DNA of 64,000 bases from Methanospirillaceae archaeon. GTDB taxonomy: Archaea; Halobacteriota; Methanomicrobia; Methanomicrobiales; Methanospirillaceae. The notes beneath the pieces were generated by a model. That model did not search any database. It saw only the letters and a list, made by a program, of their open reading frames with translations, and was not told the DNA's origin. Both the position numbers and the translations under genes were made by a program. The stretch covers positions 1-64,000 of the forward strand of contig JAFGOM010000097.1 in assembly GCA_016926505.1 (NCBI GenBank), given 5' to 3'. Position 1 is the first letter of the stretch, and each line of letters starts with the position of its first letter. Shown here in pieces: positions 51,743 to 61,631 of this stretch.

Positions 51743-53149
51743 TCAATATACCTGCTGTTCCTCGCCCTCCCATCGTCTGCAACCGGTATCAATGAGGAAC
51801 CATGCCGGAATGAAGAGAAGAAGACCAGAAAGAGAGAACCAGGGATCCCGAAAGGCAAGAAAGGAGAGAACACTGGTAACAATCCCGATACCGGAAAAGT
51901 ACAGGATCATAACCCTGAAATGATAGATGAGAACATCAGGAGAGAGACCGGTGAGCCGGATCGAGAGTGCAACCGAGAAGAAAGAGACTGAAGTGAAGAG
52001 AACAAGAGCAAATCCAAGATACGAAACCAGATCTGATAAGATACTCAGAAGAAACAGGACAATAAGAGGGATAATCTGGAGTAAAACAAATCCTGACAAT
52101 TTGCTCAGAATAACCGTACGAACCGACATGGGGAGGCAGAAGTAGGAACCCATAGTATCAAAGGAGGTGAGCCAGGTATACATGGTTGAGGCAATCACAC
52201 CGGTAACAATCGCGAAAAGGAAAAAGAGATTCTCTTTCGGGAGGTACCTGCTGGTCAGCGATAAAAAGAACCAGATAACCACGAGAGGGATGATAAGGGA
52301 GAATATAGCCTGACCGATAACCCTCCCGCTCCGGTACAGGTCAATGAGATCCTTTACCATGAGTGCGGGATACGGAAAGAAAAAGAATCTTTTCCGAAGT
52401 ACAGAGAAGGCATCAGAATACTTTCGGGATCGCTTCCCTGATTCAGGAGTAAAGAGCAGGAGCGAGATGAGAAACAGAAAAACGATACAAACACAGGTTA
52501 AAAATAAAAGCTCCCATGAAAATGCAGAAAAAAGCAGAAGCGGGGGGAAGAGACTCCCGGGGTTTGCAGGGATCATAAAGAGAATAAAGACACCTCCACC
52601 TGCAAGAATGAATAACACGATGAAGAGTAATCCCGGATTTTTGTTATATATCATGGAAAACAGAAATATCAGGCAGAGCCCGAAGAGAAACGAGAGGGTG
52701 AGGGTAAGGGCCAGGAGCAGGGGGACGGTGAGAGGGATGCCGACAAATCCTGATGCAAGGAAAAACCCTGCGATAAGGGGGAAAACCCAGAGCATAACGT
52801 AATATACGGTATCTTTGAGAACAAACATAGAAAAGATATACCGGTCAGATACCGGCAGAATCCGGGAAGCATATGCAAGCAGGCTTGCCTGACCGAACCG
52901 CCGGTTCATCGCCTCATTCCCTGCAATCCCAAAGGCTCCTGCCATGATTCCGAGCATGAGATAATTTGCATGCATAATGAGCGAGAGGTTACCCGATGGA
53001 AGCGAGGATCTGATAAGGGGGAGCATAAAAGAACCCATGAACGCAATAGCACCTATCATCACCGGAAAGAGAAGAAAAGAAAGGCTCCCGAAGATCGTTG
53101 AGTGAATCCGCCATTCTTCCTTTAACATGTAGAAAAAGAGATTATTCAT
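51743..53149 (-). CDS. ABC exporter permease
   Basis: 468 residues with about ten to twelve hydrophobic segments, an ABC-2-like membrane domain. Segments such as FLLFPVMIGAIAFMGSFMLPL, LGIMAGAFGIAGNEAMNRRFGQASLLAYASRILPVSD and LILVLSIL-type runs are seen. It overlaps the ATPase gene by 8 bp and must work with it. The substrate is unknown. Confidence 0.82.
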   Translation of the reverse strand: MNNLFFYMLKEEWRIHSTIFGSLSFLLFPVMIGAIAFMGSFMLPLIRSSLPSGNLSLIMHANYLMLGIMAGAFGIAGNEAMNRRFGQASLLAYASRILPVSDRYIFSMFVLKDTVYYVMLWVFPLIAGFFLASGFVGIPLTVPLLLALTLTLSFLFGLCLIFLFSMIYNKNPGLLFIVLFILAGGGVFILFMIPANPGSLFPPLLLFSAFSWELLFLTCVCIVFLFLISLLLFTPESGKRSRKYSDAFSVLRKRFFFFPYPALMVKDLIDLYRSGRVIGQAIFSLIIPLVVIWFFLSLTSRYLPKENLFFLFAIVTGVIASTMYTWLTSFDTMGSYFCLPMSVRTVILSKLSGFVLLQIIPLIVLFLLSILSDLVSYLGFALVLFTSVSFFSVALSIRLTGLSPDVLIYHFRVMILYFSGIGIVTSVLSFLAFRDPWFSLSGLLLFIPAWFLIDTGCRRWEGEEQQVY

Positions 53150-53867
53150 CCCCGCTTTCCCTCACGCGGTCAAGGAATAGCGCATCAAGATGCTGGTTCC
53201 TCTCCTGTAGTTCTTTCGTCTCCCCGGAGTAAAGGATCTCTCCCTTGTGCATGATTGCAAACTCGGAACAGATCTCTTCTGCCACACCGAGCAGGTGCGT
53301 GGACATAAAGATGGTATTGCCCGCCTCCCGGTAGGAAAGAAGGTAATCCTTGACTCTTCGCTGCATTATAGGGTCAAAATTCACAAGCGGTTCATCAATA
53401 ATCGCAAGAGACGGCTGGTGAATAAATGCCTGTGCAAACATGAGTTTCTGTCGTGTCCCCCGGGAGAGATCCTTGCAAAGGACATCCTGTGTATCAGAGA
53501 ATTCAAGGAATGAAAACCACCAGTCTGCCCGTTTTGCAATATCGTGGATGGAACGGATATCTCCTACAAAATAAAAATACTCCTTTGCGGTAAGGAAACT
53601 CGGTGGGGTCTCCTGCTCAGGGATTATCCCGATACAACTCCTGACCCCGATGGGATCCTTTGTAACATCGCGTGAAAGGACGGTTGCGGATCCACTCGTG
53701 GGACGGATCTGACCGGTGAGCATCTTTATTATCGTGGTCTTTCCCGAACCGTTTGGACCCAGTAATCCATAGAAAGAACCTTTCCGGATTGTAAGATTCA
53801 GATCATTGACTGCAACGAGATCTCCGTATTGTTTCGTCAGCCCTGATGTGATAATGATCGCTGTCAC
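53142..53867 (-). CDS. ABC exporter ATPase
   Basis: 241 residues. Walker A GPNGSGKTTI, the ABC signature LSRGTRQKLMFAQAF, Walker B LAIIDEPLVNFDP and the switch His in STHLLG. The signature is of the ABC-2 (drug/antibiotic exporter) kind. It overlaps the permease start by 8 bp. Confidence 0.92.
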   Translation of the reverse strand: MTAIIITSGLTKQYGDLVAVNDLNLTIRKGSFYGLLGPNGSGKTTIIKMLTGQIRPTSGSATVLSRDVTKDPIGVRSCIGIIPEQETPPSFLTAKEYFYFVGDIRSIHDIAKRADWWFSFLEFSDTQDVLCKDLSRGTRQKLMFAQAFIHQPSLAIIDEPLVNFDPIMQRRVKDYLLSYREAGNTIFMSTHLLGVAEEICSEFAIMHKGEILYSGETKELQERNQHLDALFLDRVRESGDE

Positions 53868-54179
53868 AAAAGCCCCTGTTGTATGAACGTTTGCTTGTAT
53901 CCATCATATATTCATATCCTTGTCATAGCAAGGGTTAGATCCTCAGCTGGCATGGCATAAATTGGAAAAAAAAGGAGGGACGCGAAAAAGAAAGAGGTCT
54001 GCTACCATACCTGCATAAACAGGGTCTGACTATTGTCATCCCGGGACTTAAGAAAATGTAACTCTCTACCTACTGGTTGAGGACGGTTAATTTTGTAGTT
54101 AATCGCTCTCAAAAACAATCTACCAATTTAAGTGACCCGGACCACTGCCAGGTATCGAACATGAAAATTCCTTGTTTTT
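53868..54179. other. Intergenic region upstream of the ABC exporter
   Basis: About 310 bp with one small dyad, ccttg-tcatag-caagg (about 53921-53936). No gene is seen. Confidence 0.4.
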
Positions 54180-55136
54180 TTACCCTGAACAGGGTTGGCC
54201 GATATGACCGGGATTACCCCTGTATATCATACCATCGCTGCCTGGGCTTTTACTATTGAGGTGTTTCCCTGATGGGAAAGGATGGTATCCATGTTTTCCC
54301 GATTCAATACCGGGAGAATTATCCCGGGCATCAGAATCCCTTCCGGGGCCTGAATTCTTAAAATATCTTTCTCCTCCAGTGACCGTGGTTTTTTCAGGAA
54401 CAAACCTCACCTTATCATTGAGGGGATCGGTAACACCCTGACCTGTTGAATGACTGATATGACCATAAATACCTAATCCTGCTTCAGAAACCTGTTGTAA
54501 GGAGGAATGAATGATGATCATAGCACTGGTTGAGGTATACAGACAGGGAACCACCATCAGAGGAGAGAGAGCCAGGAGAGATTGAATAGTGGCTGTGCCT
54601 GATGAACTGGTACCGATCGTTTCATCCGCAGTATCGCTGGTCACCGGGTAAAAGGGATTTATCATCCCTTTACTTCCAGAGATGGGGTCTTGAAACGGAA
54701 AAAGATTTTTTCCTGACATTTCATTACCCAAGTGATCAGAGGTGGATGAGATCTTCTCCGACCCTCTGCATGGACTGACACCCGGGCTTTTCGACCGGGT
54801 TTTAGACTGATAATGTTGATCAGGCATTGATGCCTGATCAGGTGAACCATACCTGGATTCCTGCATATGGACGTATCCTGCCTGACCCCTCTCATTCACC
54901 GGCGTGCTAGCATGACCCTGAATCCCTTCATGCAAAGGGATATCGTCTGGCATCGGAGGTATCGGCCGGTCAGAGATACCTTTTACATGATTCGTATCTC
55001 TGTCGTACATGGCAGAATCTCCCATTGGGGTAGCAAATCCAAAACCAGTAACAACCAGAAGAATTGCAAGAATAGTAATCCCTGATTTGCTAATGAGAGA
55101 TAATGAGAGAAATTTTTCATTTGTATATCTCTTCAT
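54180..55136 (-). CDS. Low-complexity secreted or surface protein of unknown function
   Basis: 318 residues from ATG 55136 (MKRYTNEKF). A hydrophobic helix near the start (GITILAILLVVTGFGFA) is a signal peptide or anchor. The rest is Ser/Gly/Pro/His-rich with repeated DxxxxG stretches and a hydrophobic block (SLLALSPLMVVPCLYTSTSAMIIIHSSL) near residue 200. I recognise no family. It probably lies outside the membrane. Confidence 0.5.
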   Translation of the reverse strand: MKRYTNEKFLSLSLISKSGITILAILLVVTGFGFATPMGDSAMYDRDTNHVKGISDRPIPPMPDDIPLHEGIQGHASTPVNERGQAGYVHMQESRYGSPDQASMPDQHYQSKTRSKSPGVSPCRGSEKISSTSDHLGNEMSGKNLFPFQDPISGSKGMINPFYPVTSDTADETIGTSSSGTATIQSLLALSPLMVVPCLYTSTSAMIIIHSSLQQVSEAGLGIYGHISHSTGQGVTDPLNDKVRFVPEKTTVTGGERYFKNSGPGRDSDARDNSPGIESGKHGYHPFPSGKHLNSKSPGSDGMIYRGNPGHIGQPCSG

Positions 55137-55320
55137 AATATCACATCTGTTTCCGTGTACTATGGCATGTCGATCAAGGAACAATCGCGAGTTATGATCG
55201 CTTGAACATGACATATAGTATAGTTATTATTACATTTTGTTATATATGCTTGCTGAGACTTCCCGTTCCACTCTTCCTCTCACCGGTCCCTTCATTACTG
55301 TACAAAGATGATATTCAGAC

Positions 55321-56358
55321 ATGACGAGTGATCCAATACTTCCGGTAATGCTGACAGGTTTGCTCCTCTCCATTTTTATCTGCCCGTGGACCTGGGCAGA
55401 TGAAACAATCGATTATGTGCCGGTTCTTGATACCGGTTCGTTAACGGGTCATGAAATCCTTGATGGGATGGATGATACATCTCCTTTTGGCAACAGTGCC
55501 CAGGGATATCTAATAACCCTCGCTGACGAGATCGGTGCCAGGGTTGCAGGAACAGACAAGGAAGAAGAGGCACGAGACTACATTATATCCACCCTAAAAC
55601 AATCAGGATATGAGGTATCGGTCCAGCCTTTCACTGTCACCACACAAGAGGATGAAACCTATGAATCGGCTAATATCATCACCACAAAACAAGGGGAGAA
55701 TGATGCTACGATCATCGTAGGGGCGCATTATGACTCTGTTGATGACGGGGACGGGGCAGATGACAACGCCGGATCTGTTGCTATCCTTCTTGAACTGGCA
55801 CAGCGGCTGGTAAACGAGGAGACACCGTATACCATCCAATTTGTTGCCTTTGGTTCTGAAGAAGAGGATCTGGACGGGTCCCGTTATTTTGTCAGTACAA
55901 TCACTCCATCTGCAAGAAAGAATTTGGTTGGGATGATTAACCTTGATGGTCTTCTTGCCGGTGACAACCTGTACCTGTATGGCGACACCGGAGTATTTAT
56001 CAGGGATTGCATCCTCTCCACTGCATCAGTGCACGACATCTTTCTTGAGACACGAACCGCCCGGGAGCTGGACTATGAAGACGGATCCCATTGCGACTGT
56101 GCTGATTATGCACCGTTTGAGCAGAGGGGTATCCCCTTTGCATATCTGGAAGCGACAAACTGGGATATCGGTGACGAGGACGGATGGACCCAGGTTGATC
56201 TGATGTACGGGGATGAGGGAGTTATCAGGCACACCCCCTATGATACCCTGCAATACCTGGATCGTGTCTTTCCGGGACGTATCGATGAACGGCTCGAGAT
56301 ACTAACCATGCTCCTCTATGAATCACTCACCGGATGTATTATGCCGGGCGATGAATAG
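55321..56358 (+). CDS. Secreted M28-family aminopeptidase
   Basis: 345 residues with a signal peptide (VMLTGLLLSIFICPWTWA). The M28 zinc-site pattern is complete: VGAHYDSVDDG (His, Asp), ADDNAGSVAILLEL (bridging Asp), FGSEEEDLDGSRYF (catalytic Glu and Glu ligand), MINLDGL (Asp ligand), and IRHTPYDTLQYLD (final His). The family removes N-terminal residues; secretion suggests use of extracellular peptides. It stands alone. Confidence 0.9.
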   Translation: MTSDPILPVMLTGLLLSIFICPWTWADETIDYVPVLDTGSLTGHEILDGMDDTSPFGNSAQGYLITLADEIGARVAGTDKEEEARDYIISTLKQSGYEVSVQPFTVTTQEDETYESANIITTKQGENDATIIVGAHYDSVDDGDGADDNAGSVAILLELAQRLVNEETPYTIQFVAFGSEEEDLDGSRYFVSTITPSARKNLVGMINLDGLLAGDNLYLYGDTGVFIRDCILSTASVHDIFLETRTARELDYEDGSHCDCADYAPFEQRGIPFAYLEATNWDIGDEDGWTQVDLMYGDEGVIRHTPYDTLQYLDRVFPGRIDERLEILTMLLYESLTGCIMPGDE

Positions 56359-56404
56359 CAGGAATTTCAATTTTTTTGGCACCCCGGCATCCATTCTGCA
56401 TCGC

Positions 56405-57856
56405 CTAAAACGGTGATGGGAACGGGGTAATCCTGTTGCATAGCAACCAGTACCCGGATCCGGGATATAAAAGACGGGTATCGCTATTCGGGCCGGTCCC
56501 ACCCCTGATTACCGGCTCGGTGTATGCCTGGATACCTGCATCATATCCCACGAGAACCTCCCATGCATCCGGTATCGAGGCAAAAAAGAGACGGGTCTCT
56601 TCCGGTTCTGTACCGGTATAGCCAATCATGTTCCAGCCCGGCATAAGGAGTGTAACAGATCCCGGACTGTCCCGGATAAACTGAATCGGGATATTCTCTG
56701 CTTTTGCGGTAAACACCCAGTATGCCTCAAGAGGGAGTACCTGCTTTGTTGCCGGTGGAATCAGCCAGTTCTGGCCTGTGGCGTCATAGGTATAGATACT
56801 GTGTCCGTCACTCTCCAGTGTACTAAAGAGATTCTGCAGGGTATCACTGCCTGCAGTTATTCTTTTCGGGATACTGATACAGTTCCAGCCCGGTGCAAGC
56901 ACGAGATAAAAATCAGGACCAGGATTTTCCCGGGTAAAGAGAGCATGAATAGTATGATCCATCGTGACATTGAAAAACGTGTATGAAGAGACTGCTCCCA
57001 CCGGAACGGTGTCGACAAGAACCGTATCGATGTAATACCCGGAAACAGGAGTAATATGGTAACTCTGGCTCCAGCCACAGGGGACGGTAGTGGTTCCCGG
57101 GGGCATAATGCTTCCTCCGGTTCGTGCAGTTGCTGTAATACAAGGGGTTCTCCTCGTAAATACCGGCTGAATATAATGGGACCTCTGTACCTTCTCAAAT
57201 GTGTATACAAAGGGACTCTCCTGAGGTCCCAGGTTAATGGAATAATCAATACGGATATCGGTTATCGTGTAGCAGTCATCTGCAGTGATGGTAAAGGTAA
57301 CAGAGTCCCCGGCATGAACCATCCGGGTTGCAAAAGGAGCAATACTCCCCCCCATCGACGGGACCGGAGTCAGAGTATACCGCTCTTCCGGGGCAAAGAT
57401 TGCATGAATGGCGTGATCTGACGAGACATGCGAAAAGAGGTACTCGGTAATCACCCCTTTGGGAATCCCGTCCACAAATACACCCTGGCAGTAATACCCG
57501 GAATCCGGGATGATAGAGAAGCATATACTCATACCTTCCCTGACCTGCGTTACCCCTTCCGGTTTTATAATCCCGCCCCGGGTGGTGGTTGCAGTAATGG
57601 TATAGATAGTGCAGGATAACGGAGTTTCTTCTGGTTCTGGAGAAACAACCGATCCATTCGCTGCACTGGCAGGACCCCGATATCCTTCCTGCATCACGGG
57701 GAGTATAGCCTCTGTCATGATACCGGCTGGAGGGTGAAAAGAATCATCGACATCTTCCATGATGGATCCGAGTGTTGCAGGAAAGAAAAGCAGCATCAGA
57801 AAAACCAGTGTCAGATAGAGACGCATTTTTTTCTGCCCTGAATAAAACTTCCCCAT
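56405..57856 (-). CDS. Secreted repeat protein with two terminal PGWN domains
   Basis: 483 residues from ATG 57856 (alternative starts lie nearby). A signal peptide (RLYLTLVFLMLLFFPATLG) leads to three ~75-residue beta repeats (for example YTITATTTRGGIIKPEG..., YTLTPVPSMGGSIAPFA..., ITATARTGGSIMPPGT...), each ending in HAIHAIFA or HTIHALFT, like InlB-type/Flg_new repeats. The C-terminus has two copies of a PGWNxI domain (PGWNCISIPK, PGWNMIGYTG), the second ending in GSGYWLLCN. It is probably a surface or secreted adhesive protein. Confidence 0.8.
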   Translation of the reverse strand: MGKFYSGQKKMRLYLTLVFLMLLFFPATLGSIMEDVDDSFHPPAGIMTEAILPVMQEGYRGPASAANGSVVSPEPEETPLSCTIYTITATTTRGGIIKPEGVTQVREGMSICFSIIPDSGYYCQGVFVDGIPKGVITEYLFSHVSSDHAIHAIFAPEERYTLTPVPSMGGSIAPFATRMVHAGDSVTFTITADDCYTITDIRIDYSINLGPQESPFVYTFEKVQRSHYIQPVFTRRTPCITATARTGGSIMPPGTTTVPCGWSQSYHITPVSGYYIDTVLVDTVPVGAVSSYTFFNVTMDHTIHALFTRENPGPDFYLVLAPGWNCISIPKRITAGSDTLQNLFSTLESDGHSIYTYDATGQNWLIPPATKQVLPLEAYWVFTAKAENIPIQFIRDSPGSVTLLMPGWNMIGYTGTEPEETRLFFASIPDAWEVLVGYDAGIQAYTEPVIRGGTGPNSDTRLLYPGSGYWLLCNRITPFPSPF

Positions 57857-58191
57857 ACTGCCATTCTCACAATTGCCTGCCGGTATTGTATGGGTATCAA
57901 TCCATGATTCAATTTGCTTCTCTTTTCTGCTCATCTCATCCTCACCTCACCGATTCCAAAATCCCTGCAGGATATTGGTTTTTAATATGACTTCATTTCT
58001 CACCGGCAATGATAATAGTATTGATTGAGAGCCAGGGAAAGAATATCAATATCGATATCATCAGGTATCTGAAAAAGGGGAAGAGATGATTGAATCATTC
58101 AAAATTACAATCCTGAACAAAGGCCGGGTATTGGTCTGTATAAAAAACGGGGCTATCCTGACAGTATCAAAAGGGAATAAAAAAGAGGATC

Positions 58192-59040
58192 TTACCCGAT
58201 ATCCCCCGGTCTGGGATCAGTATCATGAGCAGGATCATAATGGACCTGATCCTGCATTGTTGCAACTAATGCCGAAATAGCAGAATCAATCTGCTCACGC
58301 TCTGCAAGCAACCGGTGCAGTTCGGTAAAGGATTCATTGATACTGCCTGCCGGTATCGTTTCTGCAACCTTCTTTTTCTTCTTTTTCCCTGAAGGAACAA
58401 GGAGTTTATTTGAGATAAACCCTGCAAACGTCGCAAAGATACCCACTCCGGTTGTCATGACCAGAATACCCACAAGCCTCCCCGTGTTTGTGACCGGGTA
58501 ATGATCCCCGTACCCGACCGTCGTCATGGTGACATAGACCCACCACAGGGCATCGGGTGCGGTGATGATGTTTGCATCCTTTGCTCCCTGTTCTGCGAGA
58601 AGAACAAAAAACGATCCTGCTTCGACGATCATCAGTACCGCAGAGACAAGGATAAAGAGGGCTGATTCTGCCCGGTGAACCGTCAGGTAAGTCATAACAG
58701 AAGACATTCCGTACCGGTGAAAGAGCCGGTAGGCTTTAAGAATCCGGAATATCCGGAATATCCGGAAGTACGGAATGCAGGCAAGCAGATCTGCCCAACC
58801 GAAATCATACAGGAAATACCGGCTCCGGGATGGGGTGGTGCAGATACGAAGAATAAAATCAAACAAAAAGATAAGAGTCAGAACGAGATTGATGATCCCG
58901 ACGACTGCAGCGGCATTTTTGTCAATTCCCGGGATATAGATAAGAACCATGTTAAAAATGGATAACACCGATACAAAAGCGATGAAAAGTTCATATCCAT
59001 AATCCAGTTTCCAATGGTCGTACGAATTCCCTGCAGACAT
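58192..59040 (-). CDS. Voltage-gated-type potassium channel
   Basis: 282 residues, six transmembrane helices. S4 has arginines every third residue (FRIFRIFRILKAYR) as in voltage sensors; the selectivity filter is TVGYGD, followed by S6 (VGILVMTTGVGIFATFAGFISN). A cytoplasmic Lys-rich stretch (SGKKKKKKV) and a C-terminal coiled helix come after S6. The S4 arginine repeat is encoded by an exact DNA repeat of 9 bp (58741-58767). Potassium channels set membrane potential; the trigger is not known. Confidence 0.9.
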   Translation of the reverse strand: MSAGNSYDHWKLDYGYELFIAFVSVLSIFNMVLIYIPGIDKNAAAVVGIINLVLTLIFLFDFILRICTTPSRSRYFLYDFGWADLLACIPYFRIFRIFRILKAYRLFHRYGMSSVMTYLTVHRAESALFILVSAVLMIVEAGSFFVLLAEQGAKDANIITAPDALWWVYVTMTTVGYGDHYPVTNTGRLVGILVMTTGVGIFATFAGFISNKLLVPSGKKKKKKVAETIPAGSINESFTELHRLLAEREQIDSAISALVATMQDQVHYDPAHDTDPRPGDIG

Positions 59041-59174
59041 AATTGTTCAGAAGAGAATGGGGCGGAATATCCATTATAGATACCCATGAAAATACTTTTT
59101 GTAACTGAACCTCTCAGGGGAAACAGGGAAGATGCCCTTGTAATGAAAAAAGAATCCTTGGGATTTTAAACGAA

Positions 59175-59693
59175 TCAGGATACGTTCTGACTGATGGTTT
59201 CTGCCATCGCCAGGAACAGCTCTCTGTCCTGCACCTGTGAACCCTCGTCATCATAATACCCATACAGTTCATAACTGCCGGTTGGTGTTGATCCGAGGAA
59301 AATACTGACATAGCGATCATTGCGCATCCCATTCGAAGAAAGGGTGGCATTTTCAGAAAATACGAGTGAATCAGGTGTTACCTCGATGTCATCCCTGAAT
59401 ACAACTGCATCCAGATATGCATGAAGCAACGGAGCATCAAGGGTTGTTCCCGTGGGATTATCCATGATCTTGAGCATATACGTGATATTATCTCTGAACG
59501 GATCCGCGATTCCGGTAAGCCCTTCATATCCCTGCATGGGAAACGTCACCCATCCTGAAGGGAGCATGATAATAAAGTCATGAGAAAGAAGATGGCATAC
59601 CGGCAGATCTGGTTCAGCAGTGGCCGGACAGGTACCGGCAAGCCCGATTATCACCAATCCGCACATAAGCAGCAGTGTTCGGGATACATTCAT
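59175..59693 (-). CDS. Secreted hypothetical protein
   Basis: 172 residues with a signal peptide (RTLLLMCGLVIIGLAGTCPATA). The mature part begins LPVCHLLSHDFIIMLPSGWVTF and includes NITYMLKIMDNPTGTT and RNDRYVSIFLG; similar proteins of about this length with a 'PxGW' start are common in Methanomicrobia, but no function is known to me. Confidence 0.6.
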   Translation of the reverse strand: MNVSRTLLLMCGLVIIGLAGTCPATAEPDLPVCHLLSHDFIIMLPSGWVTFPMQGYEGLTGIADPFRDNITYMLKIMDNPTGTTLDAPLLHAYLDAVVFRDDIEVTPDSLVFSENATLSSNGMRNDRYVSIFLGSTPTGSYELYGYYDDEGSQVQDRELFLAMAETISQNVS

Positions 59694-59944
59694 AGATTCG
59701 TATTTGAGTTGTGGGTATAAAGTCCTGATGGTATCCGGGATATCTGCCCCGATATCAAAAAAAAGCAGGAATTATCTCATTTTTAACAGGGTTTCAAATC
59801 TCCTGATGCAGGATAATGAAACAGTGCAATATCTATTTAAGATAAACCGTCTGATACCTATACCGGAGCTCATCACTATTACGAGTCAGGAAACCTGATG
59901 GTAATGCCCACAATACAATCATCTCCCGCTCTTCCATTCATACC

Positions 59945-60574
59945 ATGACTACCATCCTCTATGTCGATGATATTGCTGTTCTGACCCAGTTATTTGCAAC
60001 CGGACTTTCGGAAGCAGGGTATGATACCATGACGGCAACATCAGGAAAAGAATGCCTGACGCTGCTTGAGACCGTTACCCCCGACATCCTTATCCTTGAT
60101 ATCATGATGGAGCCTCTTGATGGCTGGAATGTTCTGTTACAGGTCCGGAAAAAGGACCCTGACCACACAATCCTTATCGTGATGCTGACTGCCAAGGCAC
60201 TTTCCCCGGAAGACATCATGGAATACGGGGATTTATTTGACGGGTACATCATGAAACCCTTAACCATCGAGAAACTTCTGATGCATGTCTCGTGGTATTG
60301 TGAGAGGCTGACCGATATCAGGGGTGAGATTGCATCTGCTGCAGAAACAGAAAAAACCAGAGAGGAAATCCGGAACGAACATATCCTTCGTATCAGGATT
60401 CACAGCTGGGAAAACCTTATTGAATCATATAAAAAGCGACTCAGAAGTCCTGAAATCACGTACCTCAGCAGCAATGAATTTGAGCAGGATGTCGTAATGC
60501 TCGAAGAACACTTAAAGGACTTAAAAGAATCCCTCTGTAACCTGACATCAGTAACTGATGACAAATCAGTGTGA
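59945..60574 (+). CDS. Response regulator with helical C-terminal domain
   Basis: 209 residues. The receiver domain (1-122) has D8-D9, the phospho-acceptor D52 in ILILDIMMEP, Thr in MLTAKAL and Lys in YIMKPLT. The last ~85 residues are helical with no DNA-binding motif (RIHSWENLIESYKKRLRSPEI ... EFEQDVVMLEEHLKDLKESL), possibly a histidine-phosphotransfer or dimerisation element. No kinase is adjacent. Confidence 0.87.
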   Translation: MTTILYVDDIAVLTQLFATGLSEAGYDTMTATSGKECLTLLETVTPDILILDIMMEPLDGWNVLLQVRKKDPDHTILIVMLTAKALSPEDIMEYGDLFDGYIMKPLTIEKLLMHVSWYCERLTDIRGEIASAAETEKTREEIRNEHILRIRIHSWENLIESYKKRLRSPEITYLSSNEFEQDVVMLEEHLKDLKESLCNLTSVTDDKSV

Positions 60575-60788
60575 ATGTAACGATAATCTCTCTTAATTCT
60601 CTCTTCCTTTCAAAGACGAAATTTCTCCTTCTTCTTTTTTCTCTTGATAAACAGTCACTTTCAATGAAGGTTACGGAAAAAGGGATCAGGGAGAGAAACC
60701 CAGCCCTTTCCATCCATAGAAAAGTCAGGAAACCTTTCAGATCATCACAATCCAATACTATTAAATCGTTTAAAAAACCTCTAAATGT

Positions 60789-61106
60789 ATGGACGCGGTA
60801 AATAACCTTTTAAAAGAGTTTTTTGAATTCCTCAAAGAATATAAGGTCGTTGCCCTTGCCGTCGGGTTTATCATGGGTATCGCAGCGACCGATCTAATCA
60901 GGTCCCTTGTTGATAATGTCATCATGCCGTTTGTAACGGTTCTCACACCGACCGGGGACTGGAAAACGGCAACGCTTGACCTTGGTCAGGTTCATATCGG
61001 AATCGGTCCCTTTGCCGCAGAGTTCCTCAACTTTATCATCATTGCATTTGTTGTCTTTATGATCGCAAAAATCGTAATGAAAGAAGAGAAAGTCAGCAAG
61101 AAATAG
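60789..61106 (+). CDS. mscL: Large-conductance mechanosensitive channel
   Basis: 105 residues of the MscL family: an N-terminal amphipathic helix and pore helix (EFFEFLKEYKVVALAVGFIMGIAATDLIRSLVDNVIMPFV), a short extracellular loop and a second helix (FLNFIIIAFVVFMIAKIVMKE). It is shorter than the ~130-residue bacterial form because the loop and C-terminal bundle are reduced. MscL opens in response to membrane tension during osmotic downshock. Confidence 0.88.
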   Translation: MDAVNNLLKEFFEFLKEYKVVALAVGFIMGIAATDLIRSLVDNVIMPFVTVLTPTGDWKTATLDLGQVHIGIGPFAAEFLNFIIIAFVVFMIAKIVMKEEKVSKK

Positions 61107-61289
61107 TAAAAATTCCTTTCCTTTAGGACTTAAAGCGTAAAAAAGGCAGAGGATTTGGAACCAATGAGAGTATTGTACCGGTATGCGGGAAGTCAGAGAA
61201 AAGAGAGCCGTTTTTCCCGGATATTCTCGCAATAAAAACAGGTAATTATGAAAAATATCGTATCTGAATAATCAGGTACAGGATATCTG

Positions 61290-61631
61290 ATGATACGTGA
61301 GGAGATAGAACAGATCAGGGAAGCAGAAGAACAGGCTCTGGTGCTTATCAGAACTGCAGAAAAAACGAGCATTGAGCTGGTTGTCGAGGCGAAACAAAAG
61401 GTACGGGACCTGTCGCAGAAGAGAGAGAAGAATGCCCGGGAGGTGGTGAACCGGATGTGGGAAGAGATGGGAAGGGAGGCAGAGAGAGAAGCAGCCGCAC
61501 TCCTCGCAGATGCACACAGGAACCGGGATGCCGTCAGAGCAGAGATGGAACCTCTCATCCCGAAAGCTACAGACCTTATTGTCCAGAAGATTCTTGGAGA
61601 AACCGATGTTCTTTCCGGAACCGATGAATAA
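61290..61631 (+). CDS. ahaH: A-type ATP synthase subunit H
   Basis: 113 residues, highly charged helices as expected of the peripheral stalk (subunit H/G): REEIEQIREAEEQALVLIRTAEKTSIELVVEAKQKV, then REAEREAAALLADAHRNRDAV. It starts ATG at 61290 and overlaps subunit I. It is the first visible gene of the ATP synthase operon, in the usual order H-I-K. Confidence 0.9.
   Translation: MIREEIEQIREAEEQALVLIRTAEKTSIELVVEAKQKVRDLSQKREKNAREVVNRMWEEMGREAEREAAALLADAHRNRDAVRAEMEPLIPKATDLIVQKILGETDVLSGTDE

Noticed and set aside
58086-58280. 64-codon plus-strand frame overlapping the channel gene
   Set aside because: Its second half is the antisense of the channel C-terminus; the first half alone has no motif.
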